A model generated the notes under the pieces. That model did not search any database and had not been told where the DNA came from. It saw nothing but the letters and a program-made list of their open reading frames with translations. From Lentisphaeria bacterium (GTDB taxonomy: Bacteria > Verrucomicrobiota > Lentisphaeria > Oligosphaerales > Oligosphaeraceae), in NCBI GenBank assembly GCA_016288215.1, contig JAEEYQ010000019.1:1-64000 (forward strand): 64,000 bases of DNA. Direction: 5' to 3'. Positions 1 to 8,556 of this stretch are shown here, piece after piece. Each line of letters begins with the position of its first letter. The first letter of the stretch is position 1. The position numbers and the translations under genes were made by a program.

Positions 1-281
1 AAGAAATAAAAATTTAGGCTATGAATTCTAATAATTTTGGTAATCATTTTACTCATTTCCATTTTTTATATTTATCTGGAAATACAGTATTAGTGGGAGA
101 AATTTCGGTTTTATTAATTATCTCAAATTCCACTTCATTAGTGAATTCAGAGTTAACTGGTCTTTTGACTTCAAATTCAATTGCAAAATTTAGGAATCAG
201 CAGTTTTCCCTTGAAGAAACGATTCAGACCGACCATGGATTGTTACATCCACTCATGGAATGGCTGTATCCGGGGGAACGA
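1..281. other. AT-rich non-coding left edge
   Basis: No gene is supported here. The stretch is far more AT-rich than the adjoining coding DNA and lies downstream of the leftward secretion operon. I see no clear terminator hairpin. Confidence 0.5.
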
Positions 282-1610
282 CTACGGCTCATGGAACGAT
301 TCGTCCAGGCCCTTGATGAGCGGGTAGATGAGATAGGTGATGAGCCGACGGCGGCCACATTTGATTTCGATTTCGGCCTTCATGCCAGGCATGAGCGCGA
401 AATCCGGCGGTGCGCTGCGGAGCTGGCCGGAGACCTCCAGCCGGCCGCGGAAATAGGTTTCCTGCATGCCAGCGGTGTTCCGCTGGAAGGCGTCCGGAGA
501 AATGGCCCGCAGGACGCCGTCCAAAGTTCCATGTCGTTGAAACGGAAGGGCTTCCAGCTTGACCCGCGCATGGGCGCCCACTTGAATCCGCGCGATGTCC
601 ATAGGACGGATTTCCGCCTCCAGCTCAGTGGTGCCATCCAGCGGGACGAGAGTCAGCAGGGCTTCGGCCTCCCCCACGGCGCCGCCCACGGGGAAGCCCG
701 CCACATCCAGCACCACGGCGCGGCAGGGGGCCCGCATGGACTCATAGCCGGCCAGCGCCTCCGCCCGCTCCAGCTGCCGACGGACGCCATCCAGCTCCCG
801 TCCCACGCCAACCAGCTTCTCGGCGATGGCGTTGCGCCATTCCTCCTGGAAGGCGTCCCGTTCGGCGGCAATGGCGGCCTCCTGATGGGCGTATTCATCA
901 ATCTGCCCCTGCAGCTGCAGCACCTCCGACTCGCTGCGCATGCGTTGGACCACAATCTCCAGCAGGTCCTTGTAGGGGGTGGCCTGCTTCTTGTACAGAT
1001 CTTGGTAGATTTCCTCTATCTTGTTGACATTCTGGAGGATATCCTCATACTTTCCACGACTGCGCATGGCGGACTCCCGCGTGGAGCTGACCCGCTCCCG
1101 CATGCTTTCATAATAGCGCATCTTGCCCATGTAGTAACCACGGCGCTGATTCCAAATCTCCTGCTGCCGTTCCGCATGGGGGCTAGATTTTGGCGTAAAG
1201 CTCTCATCTCCATGGAATTCCGCCAAATAGCGCTCCTCCTCCGCCTCCAACACCGCCACTTCCGCCCGCAGACGGGACAGCTCGGCCTGAGAGGGCGCGG
1301 GATCGAATTCCACCAACTCCTGCCCTTCCTCCACCACGTCTCCAGCCCGCACGGCCACGCGGCTGATGACGGCGGATGTGTAGGGTTTCATCACAATAGA
1401 GCCGTCCCCCGCCACGAAACGCCCCGTGGCGCGGACGATGATGTCCGTCTTGCCAATGCATGCCCACACCAGCAGCGCGGCGGCCATGACGGCCACCAAC
1501 GGCAAACCGATGCGCTGAAACCATGGCAGACGGCGTTCCGCAATTTCCTCCGCGTCCGCAAGGAACTCCACCGCGCCTGGCGCGGGCTTGGCTGTCTTTT
1601 TGTCTGACAT
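282..1610 (-). CDS. HlyD-family type I secretion periplasmic adaptor
   Basis: This 442-residue protein is a membrane-fusion (adaptor) subunit that would link an inner-membrane ABC exporter to an outer-membrane channel. A short cytoplasmic N-terminus is followed by one membrane helix at about residues 34-53. Next come a lipoyl-type segment (VKxYTSAVISRVAVRAGDVVEEG-like pattern near residues 75-100), a long Glu/Arg-rich helical hairpin at about 105-290, and a C-terminal beta-barrel region. The start is supported by a GAGGAG ribosome-binding site 8 bases upstream. It lies 12 bases behind the ABC exporter and is clearly in the same operon. No TolC-like gene or exported substrate is visible in the window. 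Confidence 0.88.
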   Translation of the reverse strand: MSDKKTAKPAPGAVEFLADAEEIAERRLPWFQRIGLPLVAVMAAALLVWACIGKTDIIVRATGRFVAGDGSIVMKPYTSAVISRVAVRAGDVVEEGQELVEFDPAPSQAELSRLRAEVAVLEAEEERYLAEFHGDESFTPKSSPHAERQQEIWNQRRGYYMGKMRYYESMRERVSSTRESAMRSRGKYEDILQNVNKIEEIYQDLYKKQATPYKDLLEIVVQRMRSESEVLQLQGQIDEYAHQEAAIAAERDAFQEEWRNAIAEKLVGVGRELDGVRRQLERAEALAGYESMRAPCRAVVLDVAGFPVGGAVGEAEALLTLVPLDGTTELEAEIRPMDIARIQVGAHARVKLEALPFQRHGTLDGVLRAISPDAFQRNTAGMQETYFRGRLEVSGQLRSAPPDFALMPGMKAEIEIKCGRRRLITYLIYPLIKGLDESFHEP

Positions 1611-1622
1611 GACGCCGCTCCT

Positions 1623-3806
1623 CTACACTTTCATCTGCTGCTGCCAGAACTGGCGGTAGATTCCCTCTCGCTCCACCAGCTCCCGATGGCTGCCCGAATC
1701 CACCAGCCGCCCCTCCTCCAGCACCAGAATCTTGTCGGCGCCGGCCACCATGCTGAGGCGGTGGGAGACGATCAGCACCGTGCGGCCTTTGGCGATGGCG
1801 GACAGATTCTTCAGCACGGCGGCCTCGCTTTCGGGGTCCAAGGCACTGGTAGCCTCGTCGAAAATCAGCAGCGGCGGGTTGTTGAGCAGGGCGCGGGCGA
1901 TGGCCAGCCGCTGCCGTTGGCCGCCGGACAGATTGGAGGCGTTCTCCTCCAAAACCGTGTCATAGCCCTGCGGCAGCTTCTGCACAAACTCATGGGCGCC
2001 AGCCAATGCGGAAGCCCGCAGCATTTCGGCGGAAGTGGCCGACGGACGGGCCAGGCAGATGTTCTCCCGCACCGTCCCGTTGAAGAAATAGTTCTCCTGC
2101 AGCACCACGCCGATGGAGGAGCGCAAGTGGGACTTTTCCAGCTCCCGCAGGTCCACTCCATCGATCTTGATGAGGCCGGAAGACGGGCTGTGAAGCCCCT
2201 GCAGCAGTTTGGTCAGCGTGGTCTTGCCGGAGCCGGAACGGCCCACGATGCCCAACACGCCGCCGGCGGGAATGGAAAAGCTCAGGCGTTCGAGAGCGGG
2301 AGGCAGGCTGGGCCGATAGCGGAACGTCACGTCCTCGAAGGCGATGGCCCCCCGCAGCGGCGCGCGCAGCCGCCCCGCATTGGGCTCCAGAGGCGTGTTC
2401 ATCACCACTCCAAGCATCCGCACAGAAAGGGCCGCCTGCTGATATTCATGGATCAACGCCACCAATCGCACCAATGGCGATGTCACGCGGCCCGCCAACA
2501 TCTGGAAGGCGATCAGCGCCCCCACCGTCATGGCGCCACGGAACACCATCCACGCCCCCAGCCAGATGACCGCGATGTTCATGGCGGCCTCCAGACATTG
2601 GCTCAAAGTGCGGGCGGCAAGGGAGATTTTCCCCACGGAGTAATGCGCGTCCACGGCGGCGGCGCTGCGCCGTCCCCATGTGCGCTCCTCCATCGGCTCC
2701 AAGGCCAGGCTCTTCACGGTGCGGATGCCGTGGATGGCTTCCACCAAGCGGCTCTGACGCCGCCCCTCCGCCGCATACAGCGCGTCCAGCCGACGCTGAA
2801 AGGGCTTCACCAACGCGGCGACCACCAACGCCATGGCGGCGGAAAAGGCCAGCACCACCAACGTGAGCGGCACGCTATATAATAAGAGGAATGGAAGGAA
2901 GAAGGCCAGACTGGCCAAATCCAAAAGGGTGAAGAAGAGGTTGCCGGAGAGGAAGCCGCGAATCTTCTCCGTCTGCTGAATGTGCTTCAGAATGACGCCG
3001 GAGGGCACCTGCTCGAAGAAGCCCACCGGCAGATGCACCAGATGGGAGAAGGTGCGGGTCGCCGTGGCGATGTCAATCTTGTTGGTGGCGAAAAGCAGCA
3101 AATTGCCTCGCAGATATTCCACGAGCGCATGAAAGAGAATGGCTCCTAACACCCCTGCCCCCAACACGTTAAGAGTCGAGAAGCTCTGATTGACCAGCAC
3201 CTTGTCCACCACGTTCTGGAAGAAGAGCGGCGTGGCCAGCGACAGCAGGGACAGCAGCAGCACGCCCAACGCAATCTGCGCGAAGAGTCCCTTCAGCCGC
3301 AGGAAGAAAGGCAGAAACCACCGCAGCCCAAAGGGTTGCTGTTCATCGGACAACGCATAGACGCGCTTCAGCAGCAGCACCTTGCCGGTGAATTCGGCGG
3401 TCCATTCCTCTTCCGTCACAAAGCGGAACGGCTCCCTCGGATGCTCCGCCGCCCATGGCGGATCCACCATCGCCGCCGCCGGATTCTCCTCCCGCAGGCC
3501 GCAGAGGATGGCGAAATGGCCGTCCGTCTTCTCCGCCAAGGCGGGAAAGACCCTCATGTAGCCGGCCAGCGCCTTCCACGCCAGCCGACGGCTCGTCGCC
3601 TTGAACTGATGTTTGCGAGCGATGCGGCCCAACTCCGCCAACGGCGGCTCGTCCACCGCCACGGCGTGTTCGTGCATCAGTTCATGCAGCTCCAGATCCA
3701 GACCATGGTGACGGGCGATGGCGCATAGCCCGAAAAGCCCGCTGTGCCGAATCCGCAGCTGTGCGGCCTCCTCCGCCGTCATTCGTTGATTGTTTCCTTC
3801 AGCCAT
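1623..3806 (-). CDS. Type I secretion ABC exporter with degenerate C39-like domain
   Basis: This protein of about 727 residues has the HlyB/peptidase-C39 exporter layout: an N-terminal C39-like domain (about 10-135), a six-helix ABC membrane domain (about 160-430) and a C-terminal ATPase. The ATPase shows Walker A GRSGSGKTT (about 518), signature LSGGQRQR (about 624), Walker B LLIFDEATSALD and the switch His in VSHRLS. In the C39 part the segment HSGLFGLCAIARHHG carries Ser where active peptidases have the catalytic Cys. It therefore probably binds substrate without cleaving it, as in HlyB. I chose the ATG at 3806 because AGGA lies 6 bases upstream; a longer start at 3833 is possible. It pairs with the HlyD-like gene downstream. 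Confidence 0.9.
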   Translation of the reverse strand: MAEGNNQRMTAEEAAQLRIRHSGLFGLCAIARHHGLDLELHELMHEHAVAVDEPPLAELGRIARKHQFKATSRRLAWKALAGYMRVFPALAEKTDGHFAILCGLREENPAAAMVDPPWAAEHPREPFRFVTEEEWTAEFTGKVLLLKRVYALSDEQQPFGLRWFLPFFLRLKGLFAQIALGVLLLSLLSLATPLFFQNVVDKVLVNQSFSTLNVLGAGVLGAILFHALVEYLRGNLLLFATNKIDIATATRTFSHLVHLPVGFFEQVPSGVILKHIQQTEKIRGFLSGNLFFTLLDLASLAFFLPFLLLYSVPLTLVVLAFSAAMALVVAALVKPFQRRLDALYAAEGRRQSRLVEAIHGIRTVKSLALEPMEERTWGRRSAAAVDAHYSVGKISLAARTLSQCLEAAMNIAVIWLGAWMVFRGAMTVGALIAFQMLAGRVTSPLVRLVALIHEYQQAALSVRMLGVVMNTPLEPNAGRLRAPLRGAIAFEDVTFRYRPSLPPALERLSFSIPAGGVLGIVGRSGSGKTTLTKLLQGLHSPSSGLIKIDGVDLRELEKSHLRSSIGVVLQENYFFNGTVRENICLARPSATSAEMLRASALAGAHEFVQKLPQGYDTVLEENASNLSGGQRQRLAIARALLNNPPLLIFDEATSALDPESEAAVLKNLSAIAKGRTVLIVSHRLSMVAGADKILVLEEGRLVDSGSHRELVEREGIYRQFWQQQMKV

Positions 3807-3995
3807 CCGTCTTCCTGTCCTGCATGACCCCAAAAACCAATTCGAAGCCTACCATCCCATGGACTCATCATCGCCGTCTCATGGGGAAGCATATCTATGA
3901 CAACGGTTAATATACTCCCAAATTCATGAAGTGAAATTAGCGGAAGCGCTCCCTTGACGCGATTTGGTAATACTTCCGCAATGAATATGTCGTGT

Positions 3996-4160
3996 CACTC
4001 TTCACTTTTCACTCTTCACTTTTCACTCTTCACTTTTCACTCTTCACTTTTCACTCTTCACTTTTCACTCTTCACTTTTCACTCTTCACTTTTCACTCTT
4101 CACTTTTCACTCATGTGACAAGACGGGGGACGAGGGACGAGAGACGGGAGACGGGGGGCA
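3996..4160. repeat. Heptamer tandem repeat tract, ACTYTTC then RGRGACG
   Basis: About eight copies of the 14-base double unit ACTCTTCACTTTTC (two 7-mers, ACTCTTC and ACTTTTC) run to about 4112. After a short junction, 7-mers of the form GGGGACG, AGGGACG, AGAGACG and GGAGACG follow to about 4160. Confidence 0.9.
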
Positions 4161-4304
4161 CAAAAAAACATGTAAATTACTGAGGAATAGTTACTTAAAA
4201 TTTATATTTTGGGTCATAATTCAGCCATGACAACAGCTTTTTTGGACCATCAGAGTTCTGAATAGTAACATAACTTTTGATAATGCCATAACGACGAAAA
4301 TCAA

Positions 4305-4368
4305 GTACCAAAACGCAGGAACTTGCGGAAAAGTTCGTACCATTCCGCAAGACGCTGCGTTTTGGTAC
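4305..4368. other. Perfect two-arm inverted repeat (possible structured RNA or REP/MITE)
   Basis: GTACCAAAACGCAG (4305-4318) is the exact inverted complement of 4355-4368, and CTTGCGGAA (4322-4330) is the exact complement of 4343-4351. A symmetric 3x3 internal loop and a 12-base terminal loop result. The fold contains 23 uninterrupted-class base pairs. There is no T-tract, so it is not a typical intrinsic terminator. Confidence 0.7.
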
Positions 4369-4561
4369 CGCCAATCACAGGTGGATTGGCCCATCTGAAA
4401 CCTCTGACAAAGGCTCATGGCGCCGCCCCTTATGGCAGAACTCCTTCAGAAAGTTGCGGCTCCTCAAGTTGAATCTGCCAAATTCAGGTGTAGATTAAGT
4501 TTATTTTCAATCTAGTTATTAAAAATCATGTTTGAAATTTTCCATAACATACTGATTACCA

Positions 4562-7500
4562 ATGTTTTGTAGCAAATGCGGACATCTCTATCGTGTTTCT
4601 GACGAGCAGGCAGGGCAGCCGTGCTCCTGCCCATCTTGTGGCCACACGGAAACCGGAAAGAATGTCACATTTGAGGAATTCTGTCCGCACTGCAACGCCT
4701 CCTTTGAGATGGAGGACTGGATGGGCGGCCAGACCGCCGAATGTCCCGCCTGCGGCAAAAGCATCCAGCTGCCAGTTCATTCACGCCCGTCGGAGAGCGC
4801 GGAAGGCACATCTTTGGGCATCCGCCGCACGGGAGCGACGTCGAAGAAGCTGGAGGCGACTCTCGTCATGTCAAAGGACGATCTGGCCAAGACGGCGCGT
4901 CACCACGCCGCCACCGACGGCGCTTCCAAGAGCAGCACCTTGGCTCCAGGGGAAGTCCTTGGGCAGTATGAGATCATACGCTGCCTGGGCATCGGCGGCA
5001 TGGGCGAGGTATATCTTGCGAAACACAAGTTACTTGGCAGCCTTCACGCCATCAAGTTCCTCAAGCCGGACGTGGCTCGCCAGAATCCCGTCTTCTCCAA
5101 GCGACTGCTGAAGGAGGCCCAGCTGGCCGGCCGCATTCACCACCCCTGCATCATCGCCGTCACCGACGCCTATCAGGACGACGACATGTCCTATATAGTT
5201 ATGGAATATGTGGACGGCGACTCCCTCGACCATCTGCTGAAGAAAGGCCCCCTTTCAGAGGAGCAGACGCTGAAGATCGTCCGCGAAGTCGCCAGCGGGC
5301 TGGCCGCCGCCGCCAAAGAGAAGATCATCCATCGGGACATCAAGCCGGCCAACATCATGCTGACGAAGGACGGCAAAGTCAAGCTGGCGGATCTGGGCAT
5401 CGCGAAGATGCAGGATGCAGACGGCGGCAACGAGACTCTGACCATGGCCAATTCCCTTTTGGGGACCCCCGCCTACGCCTCCCCCGAGCAGGGCGTCTCA
5501 GCCAAAGACGTGGATGCGCGGTCGGACATCTTCAGCCTCGGCGCCACCATGTACCACATGCTGACCGGCAAGCGGCCCTTTGAAGGGGCAAGCGCCATCA
5601 ACATCATCATCAGCGTCCGCGAGACGGAACCCCAGCCCATCCATGAGCTGAACCGCAAGGTGTCCGCCGGCACGGAGGCGTTGGTGAAGAAGATGATGGA
5701 GAAGGATCCGGCCAACCGCCCCCAGTCCGCTGTGGACCTCATCCGCCTCATCGACCAGCTGGGGAAGGTGCCGACGGAGGCGAAAGCCGCCGCCGCCACG
5801 CCCACTCCAGTGGTGGCCCGTCGCGTCGCGGCTCCCGCCGCACCGCCGAAGGCCAACAGACGGCATGTCCCCGTGGGCGGCATCGTGGCGGCGTTGGTGG
5901 TCATCGCTCTCGTGGTGGCGGGCGTCATCTTCTTCCAGAAGGGGAAAGGCAACGCGAACGAGTCCGAAGCCACCGTCGTGACACCAGAAGTTGCTCCAAA
6001 TCAAGAACTTATGGAGTCATGGGCAAAAGCGAGCGCCGAAGCAGAAGAATTTTTAAATCATTACATATCAAGGGATTATGGATTTGGAAGCCGTTTGGAT
6101 GCCCTTTCCAACGCGCTGGTTCGCGGCAAAAAGGCCGCCGAGAGCCAAGATATAGACATAGACACTATCCAGCGGTCCATGGAGGCCATGGCCAAGGCCA
6201 AAGGCTGGCTGGAGGAAAACATGGAGCCACGCGCCAAATCCGTCGAAGCTCAGCAGTGGCTGGAGCAGACGTTTACAAAAATGGCAAGCTATCCCCCGCA
6301 GGCCGCCCCGGAAGACGCAACGCAAATCAAAGAAGAGGCGGACGCCGCGCTGCAGGCGCTGGAGGACGGCAATTTCAAGCAGGCCGCCGAATTGTTCACC
6401 GCCGTGACGCCCAAAGTGGAAAAACTGCATGAAACGTGGCGCACGAGCTCCATCCCCTTCATTCTGGCGGCGGCCAGACAGGCGGCGGAAAAGGGCCATT
6501 GGACCAGCGCAAGCGCCAAGGCAGAAGAGATTCTGGACATCGACAAAAACCACGAGGAGGCCAAGACCCTGCTCAGCATGGCCCACAAAAAACTGGCTGA
6601 AACCCACGGCGCGGAGTTGCTGGACGAGGCGGAGGCCGCATGGGACGGCGGCAATCAGGAGCTGGCCCGCGCCAAACTTCTGGAGGCAAAAAAACTGGTT
6701 CCGGAGAGCAGTCGACTCAAGAGTCTGGCGGACAAGGCAGGAGTCACGTTGGAGGAGGAGGATCCCGCCATCGCCGGCGACAAGGAGGCCCCCCTGCTCC
6801 GCATGGCGTTAGACGCCAAGGCCAAAAAGGACTGGAATGAGGTCCTGCAGATCTGCAACGAAATTCTCAAGGCGGTTCCGGACCATCCCAAAGCCACGGA
6901 GCTGGCCGCGGAGGCGAAAGAGGAATTGGACAAGGAGATGGCCACTTGGCCGAAGTTATTGGTCATCGCCAAAATGGACACGCGCACCGTCAATGGCGAA
7001 TTCGCCTTCCACGGGAAGACCTATCGAACCGGCAAGGACTCCCTTTCCCTTCCCACGGGCAGTCCGATTTTCCTAAAGGTCAATTATGACCCCAGTTACG
7101 GCGGCCATTACGAAGGCACATTGGAGACAACAGTGGACTGGGAGGGCAAAAAGAGCGTGGAAGTGCCTCTCCACCGCTTCGAGGGACCACGGGACGGGAG
7201 GCCGTGGGCGCTGCCGCTGAACGCCAAGCTCTCCCTGCAGCTGACGCCGATTCCCGCCGGCGACTTCTTCATGGGAAGTCCCCTCACGGAAATCGGACGG
7301 GACAAGGAGGAGATCATGCATCCCGTCCGCTTCTCACGCCCCTTCTGGATGGGACAGACGGAAGTCACGCAGGCCCAATATCGCGCCATCATGGGGGAAA
7401 ACCCCTCTAAGCACCTCGGCGACAAGCAGAAGCCGGAGAACACGCTTCCCGTGGAGAACGTCTCGTGGGGCAACGCCAAACGCTTCTGCGAGCGGCTGAC

Positions 7501-7975
7501 CGAGCTGGAACGGAAGGCGAAACGGCTTCCCGAAGGCTACGTCTATCAGCTTCCCACGGAGGCTCAATGGGAATATGCATGCCGCGCAGGCCAGGTCAGC
7601 GCCCTGAACAACGGACAGGATCTGGATGCCGCCCGCGGGGTCTCCCAGGCCCTGGAAGACATTGGCTGGTATGATCTTAACGCCAAAAACGACCTCGCTC
7701 CCTGCGCCAAGAAAAAGCCAAACGCCTGGGGCCTCTACGACATGCACGGCAACGTGGAGGAATGGTGTCAGGACTACTACGCCCCCTATGCCGCCAACAT
7801 CGCCACCGCACAGGAGAATCCCAAAGGCGCCACGGAAGGCGAGAAGCGAGTGGCCCGTGGGGGCTCATGGCGCTCCCAGCCGTGGAAATGCAGGGCAGCC
7901 GCCCGCACTGCCTACGCCGCTGATCTGGCCAACGACACCATCGGCTTCCGGGTCGTCCTTGCGCCGAAAGAGTGA
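4562..7975 (+). CDS. Membrane Ser/Thr protein kinase with zinc ribbons and C-terminal FGE/SUMF1-like domain
   Basis: This is a 1137-residue multidomain protein. Two zinc-ribbon-like CxxC pairs occupy residues 2-75 (CSKCG, CPSCG, CPHCN, CPACG). A Hanks-type kinase follows at about 132-400, with glycine loop GIGGMGEV, AIK lysine, HRDIKPAN near 257, DLG in place of DFG near 276, and an SPEQ segment. A membrane helix lies at about 439-460. The helical, TPR-like extracytoplasmic part spans about 470-800. The C-terminus (about 893-1134) matches the formylglycine-generating/SUMF1 fold (IPAGDFFMGS, PTEAQWEYACRAG, GLYDMHGNVEEWC, RVARGGSW, GFRVV). It probably senses extracytoplasmic signals. The SUMF1-like part may only be a binding domain; I cannot establish the catalytic cysteines. 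Confidence 0.9.
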   Translation: MFCSKCGHLYRVSDEQAGQPCSCPSCGHTETGKNVTFEEFCPHCNASFEMEDWMGGQTAECPACGKSIQLPVHSRPSESAEGTSLGIRRTGATSKKLEATLVMSKDDLAKTARHHAATDGASKSSTLAPGEVLGQYEIIRCLGIGGMGEVYLAKHKLLGSLHAIKFLKPDVARQNPVFSKRLLKEAQLAGRIHHPCIIAVTDAYQDDDMSYIVMEYVDGDSLDHLLKKGPLSEEQTLKIVREVASGLAAAAKEKIIHRDIKPANIMLTKDGKVKLADLGIAKMQDADGGNETLTMANSLLGTPAYASPEQGVSAKDVDARSDIFSLGATMYHMLTGKRPFEGASAINIIISVRETEPQPIHELNRKVSAGTEALVKKMMEKDPANRPQSAVDLIRLIDQLGKVPTEAKAAAATPTPVVARRVAAPAAPPKANRRHVPVGGIVAALVVIALVVAGVIFFQKGKGNANESEATVVTPEVAPNQELMESWAKASAEAEEFLNHYISRDYGFGSRLDALSNALVRGKKAAESQDIDIDTIQRSMEAMAKAKGWLEENMEPRAKSVEAQQWLEQTFTKMASYPPQAAPEDATQIKEEADAALQALEDGNFKQAAELFTAVTPKVEKLHETWRTSSIPFILAAARQAAEKGHWTSASAKAEEILDIDKNHEEAKTLLSMAHKKLAETHGAELLDEAEAAWDGGNQELARAKLLEAKKLVPESSRLKSLADKAGVTLEEEDPAIAGDKEAPLLRMALDAKAKKDWNEVLQICNEILKAVPDHPKATELAAEAKEELDKEMATWPKLLVIAKMDTRTVNGEFAFHGKTYRTGKDSLSLPTGSPIFLKVNYDPSYGGHYEGTLETTVDWEGKKSVEVPLHRFEGPRDGRPWALPLNAKLSLQLTPIPAGDFFMGSPLTEIGRDKEEIMHPVRFSRPFWMGQTEVTQAQYRAIMGENPSKHLGDKQKPENTLPVENVSWGNAKRFCERLTELERKAKRLPEGYVYQLPTEAQWEYACRAGQVSALNNGQDLDAARGVSQALEDIGWYDLNAKNDLAPCAKKKPNAWGLYDMHGNVEEWCQDYYAPYAANIATAQENPKGATEGEKRVARGGSWRSQPWKCRAAARTAYAADLANDTIGFRVVLAPKE

Positions 7976-8065
7976 AGATTTAGCGCTTCTCGAGCATCTC
8001 GTGGCTACGCAAGTTATTCCCTTGCAATGCTTTGCAAAGCACATTGCCGCTCATGCACATATGTC

Positions 8066-8345
8066 GTTGCACTCTGAAAGAGCCGCTTTGCGGCGACAGG
8101 ATAATAGCCGTGGGTGGAGCGAAGCGAAACCCACGGACAGGCGGGAACATGCACAATCAGAACCACGTAGTGGTGGCAGGAAATCTGTTCGTGGGTTTTG
8201 CTTCGCATCACCCACTTCAGGATCCTGTCACCGCTGCGCGGTTATATATCTCCAACTTTTTCGTGCACCGTGGGTTGCGCTTGCTCCTGCGGAGCTGCGC
8301 TTACCCACGGCTATTATCAAGCCGCCGCCAGAGCGGCTCATCCTT
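8066..8345. repeat. REP-like dispersed repeat cluster with GC-rich hairpins
   Basis: CCGTGGGT (8108-8115) pairs with ACCCACGG (8129-8136) around a 13-base loop. The same 8-base arms recur at 8268-8275 and 8303-8310, and a shorter GTGGGT/ACCCAC copy lies at 8191-8215. AGAGCCGCTTTGCGGCGACAGG-like and GCCAGAGCGGCTC-like flanks border the cluster. No gene is supported between 7976 and 8543. Confidence 0.65.
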
Positions 8346-8465
8346 TGACCTGCTCTGCCCTCTGCCGCCGCTGCCATTTACGAACATTCTGATGGGGCAG
8401 GAGGACAGATGGATTCATCATCATGATTTGCATGGAAGAAAAATCCAACTGCGTTTTTTAGGATA

Positions 8466-8512
8466 AAAGAAGAGAGCCTGCGACCTTTCCATGAAGATCA
8501 CAGGCTCTTCTG
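8466..8512 (-). terminator. Intrinsic terminator of the leftward hydrolase gene
   Basis: On the minus strand AGAAGAGCCTG pairs with CAGGCTCTCTTCT (two-base bulge) and is followed by a TTTTAT stretch. It sits about 32 bases after the stop of the gene at 8544-10721. Confidence 0.75.
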
Positions 8513-8513
8513 T

Positions 8514-8556
8514 TGCCAATTGATAATTGCTAGTTGCTAATTATCAATAACTTCTG
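8514..8556. repeat. Short degenerate heptamer tract
   Basis: 7-base units TTGCTAG, TTGCTAA, TTATCAA and TAACTTC follow each other. They are related to the CCTAATT-type tracts seen elsewhere. Confidence 0.5.

Larger units (their letters stand above)
3807..4561. other. Gene-free gap with repeats and a long hairpin
   Basis: This gap of about 750 bases holds a heptamer repeat tract (3996-4160), a degenerate TAACTCATTGATAATCA-like motif near 4172-4194, and a strong two-arm hairpin at 4305-4368. A short open frame across the hairpin (complement 4221-4418) shows no protein-like features and is not called. Confidence 0.6.

Noticed and set aside
4221-4418. Short minus-strand gene of 65 codons
   Set aside because: It lies across the perfect hairpin at 4305-4368, has no ribosome-binding site and no protein-like pattern.
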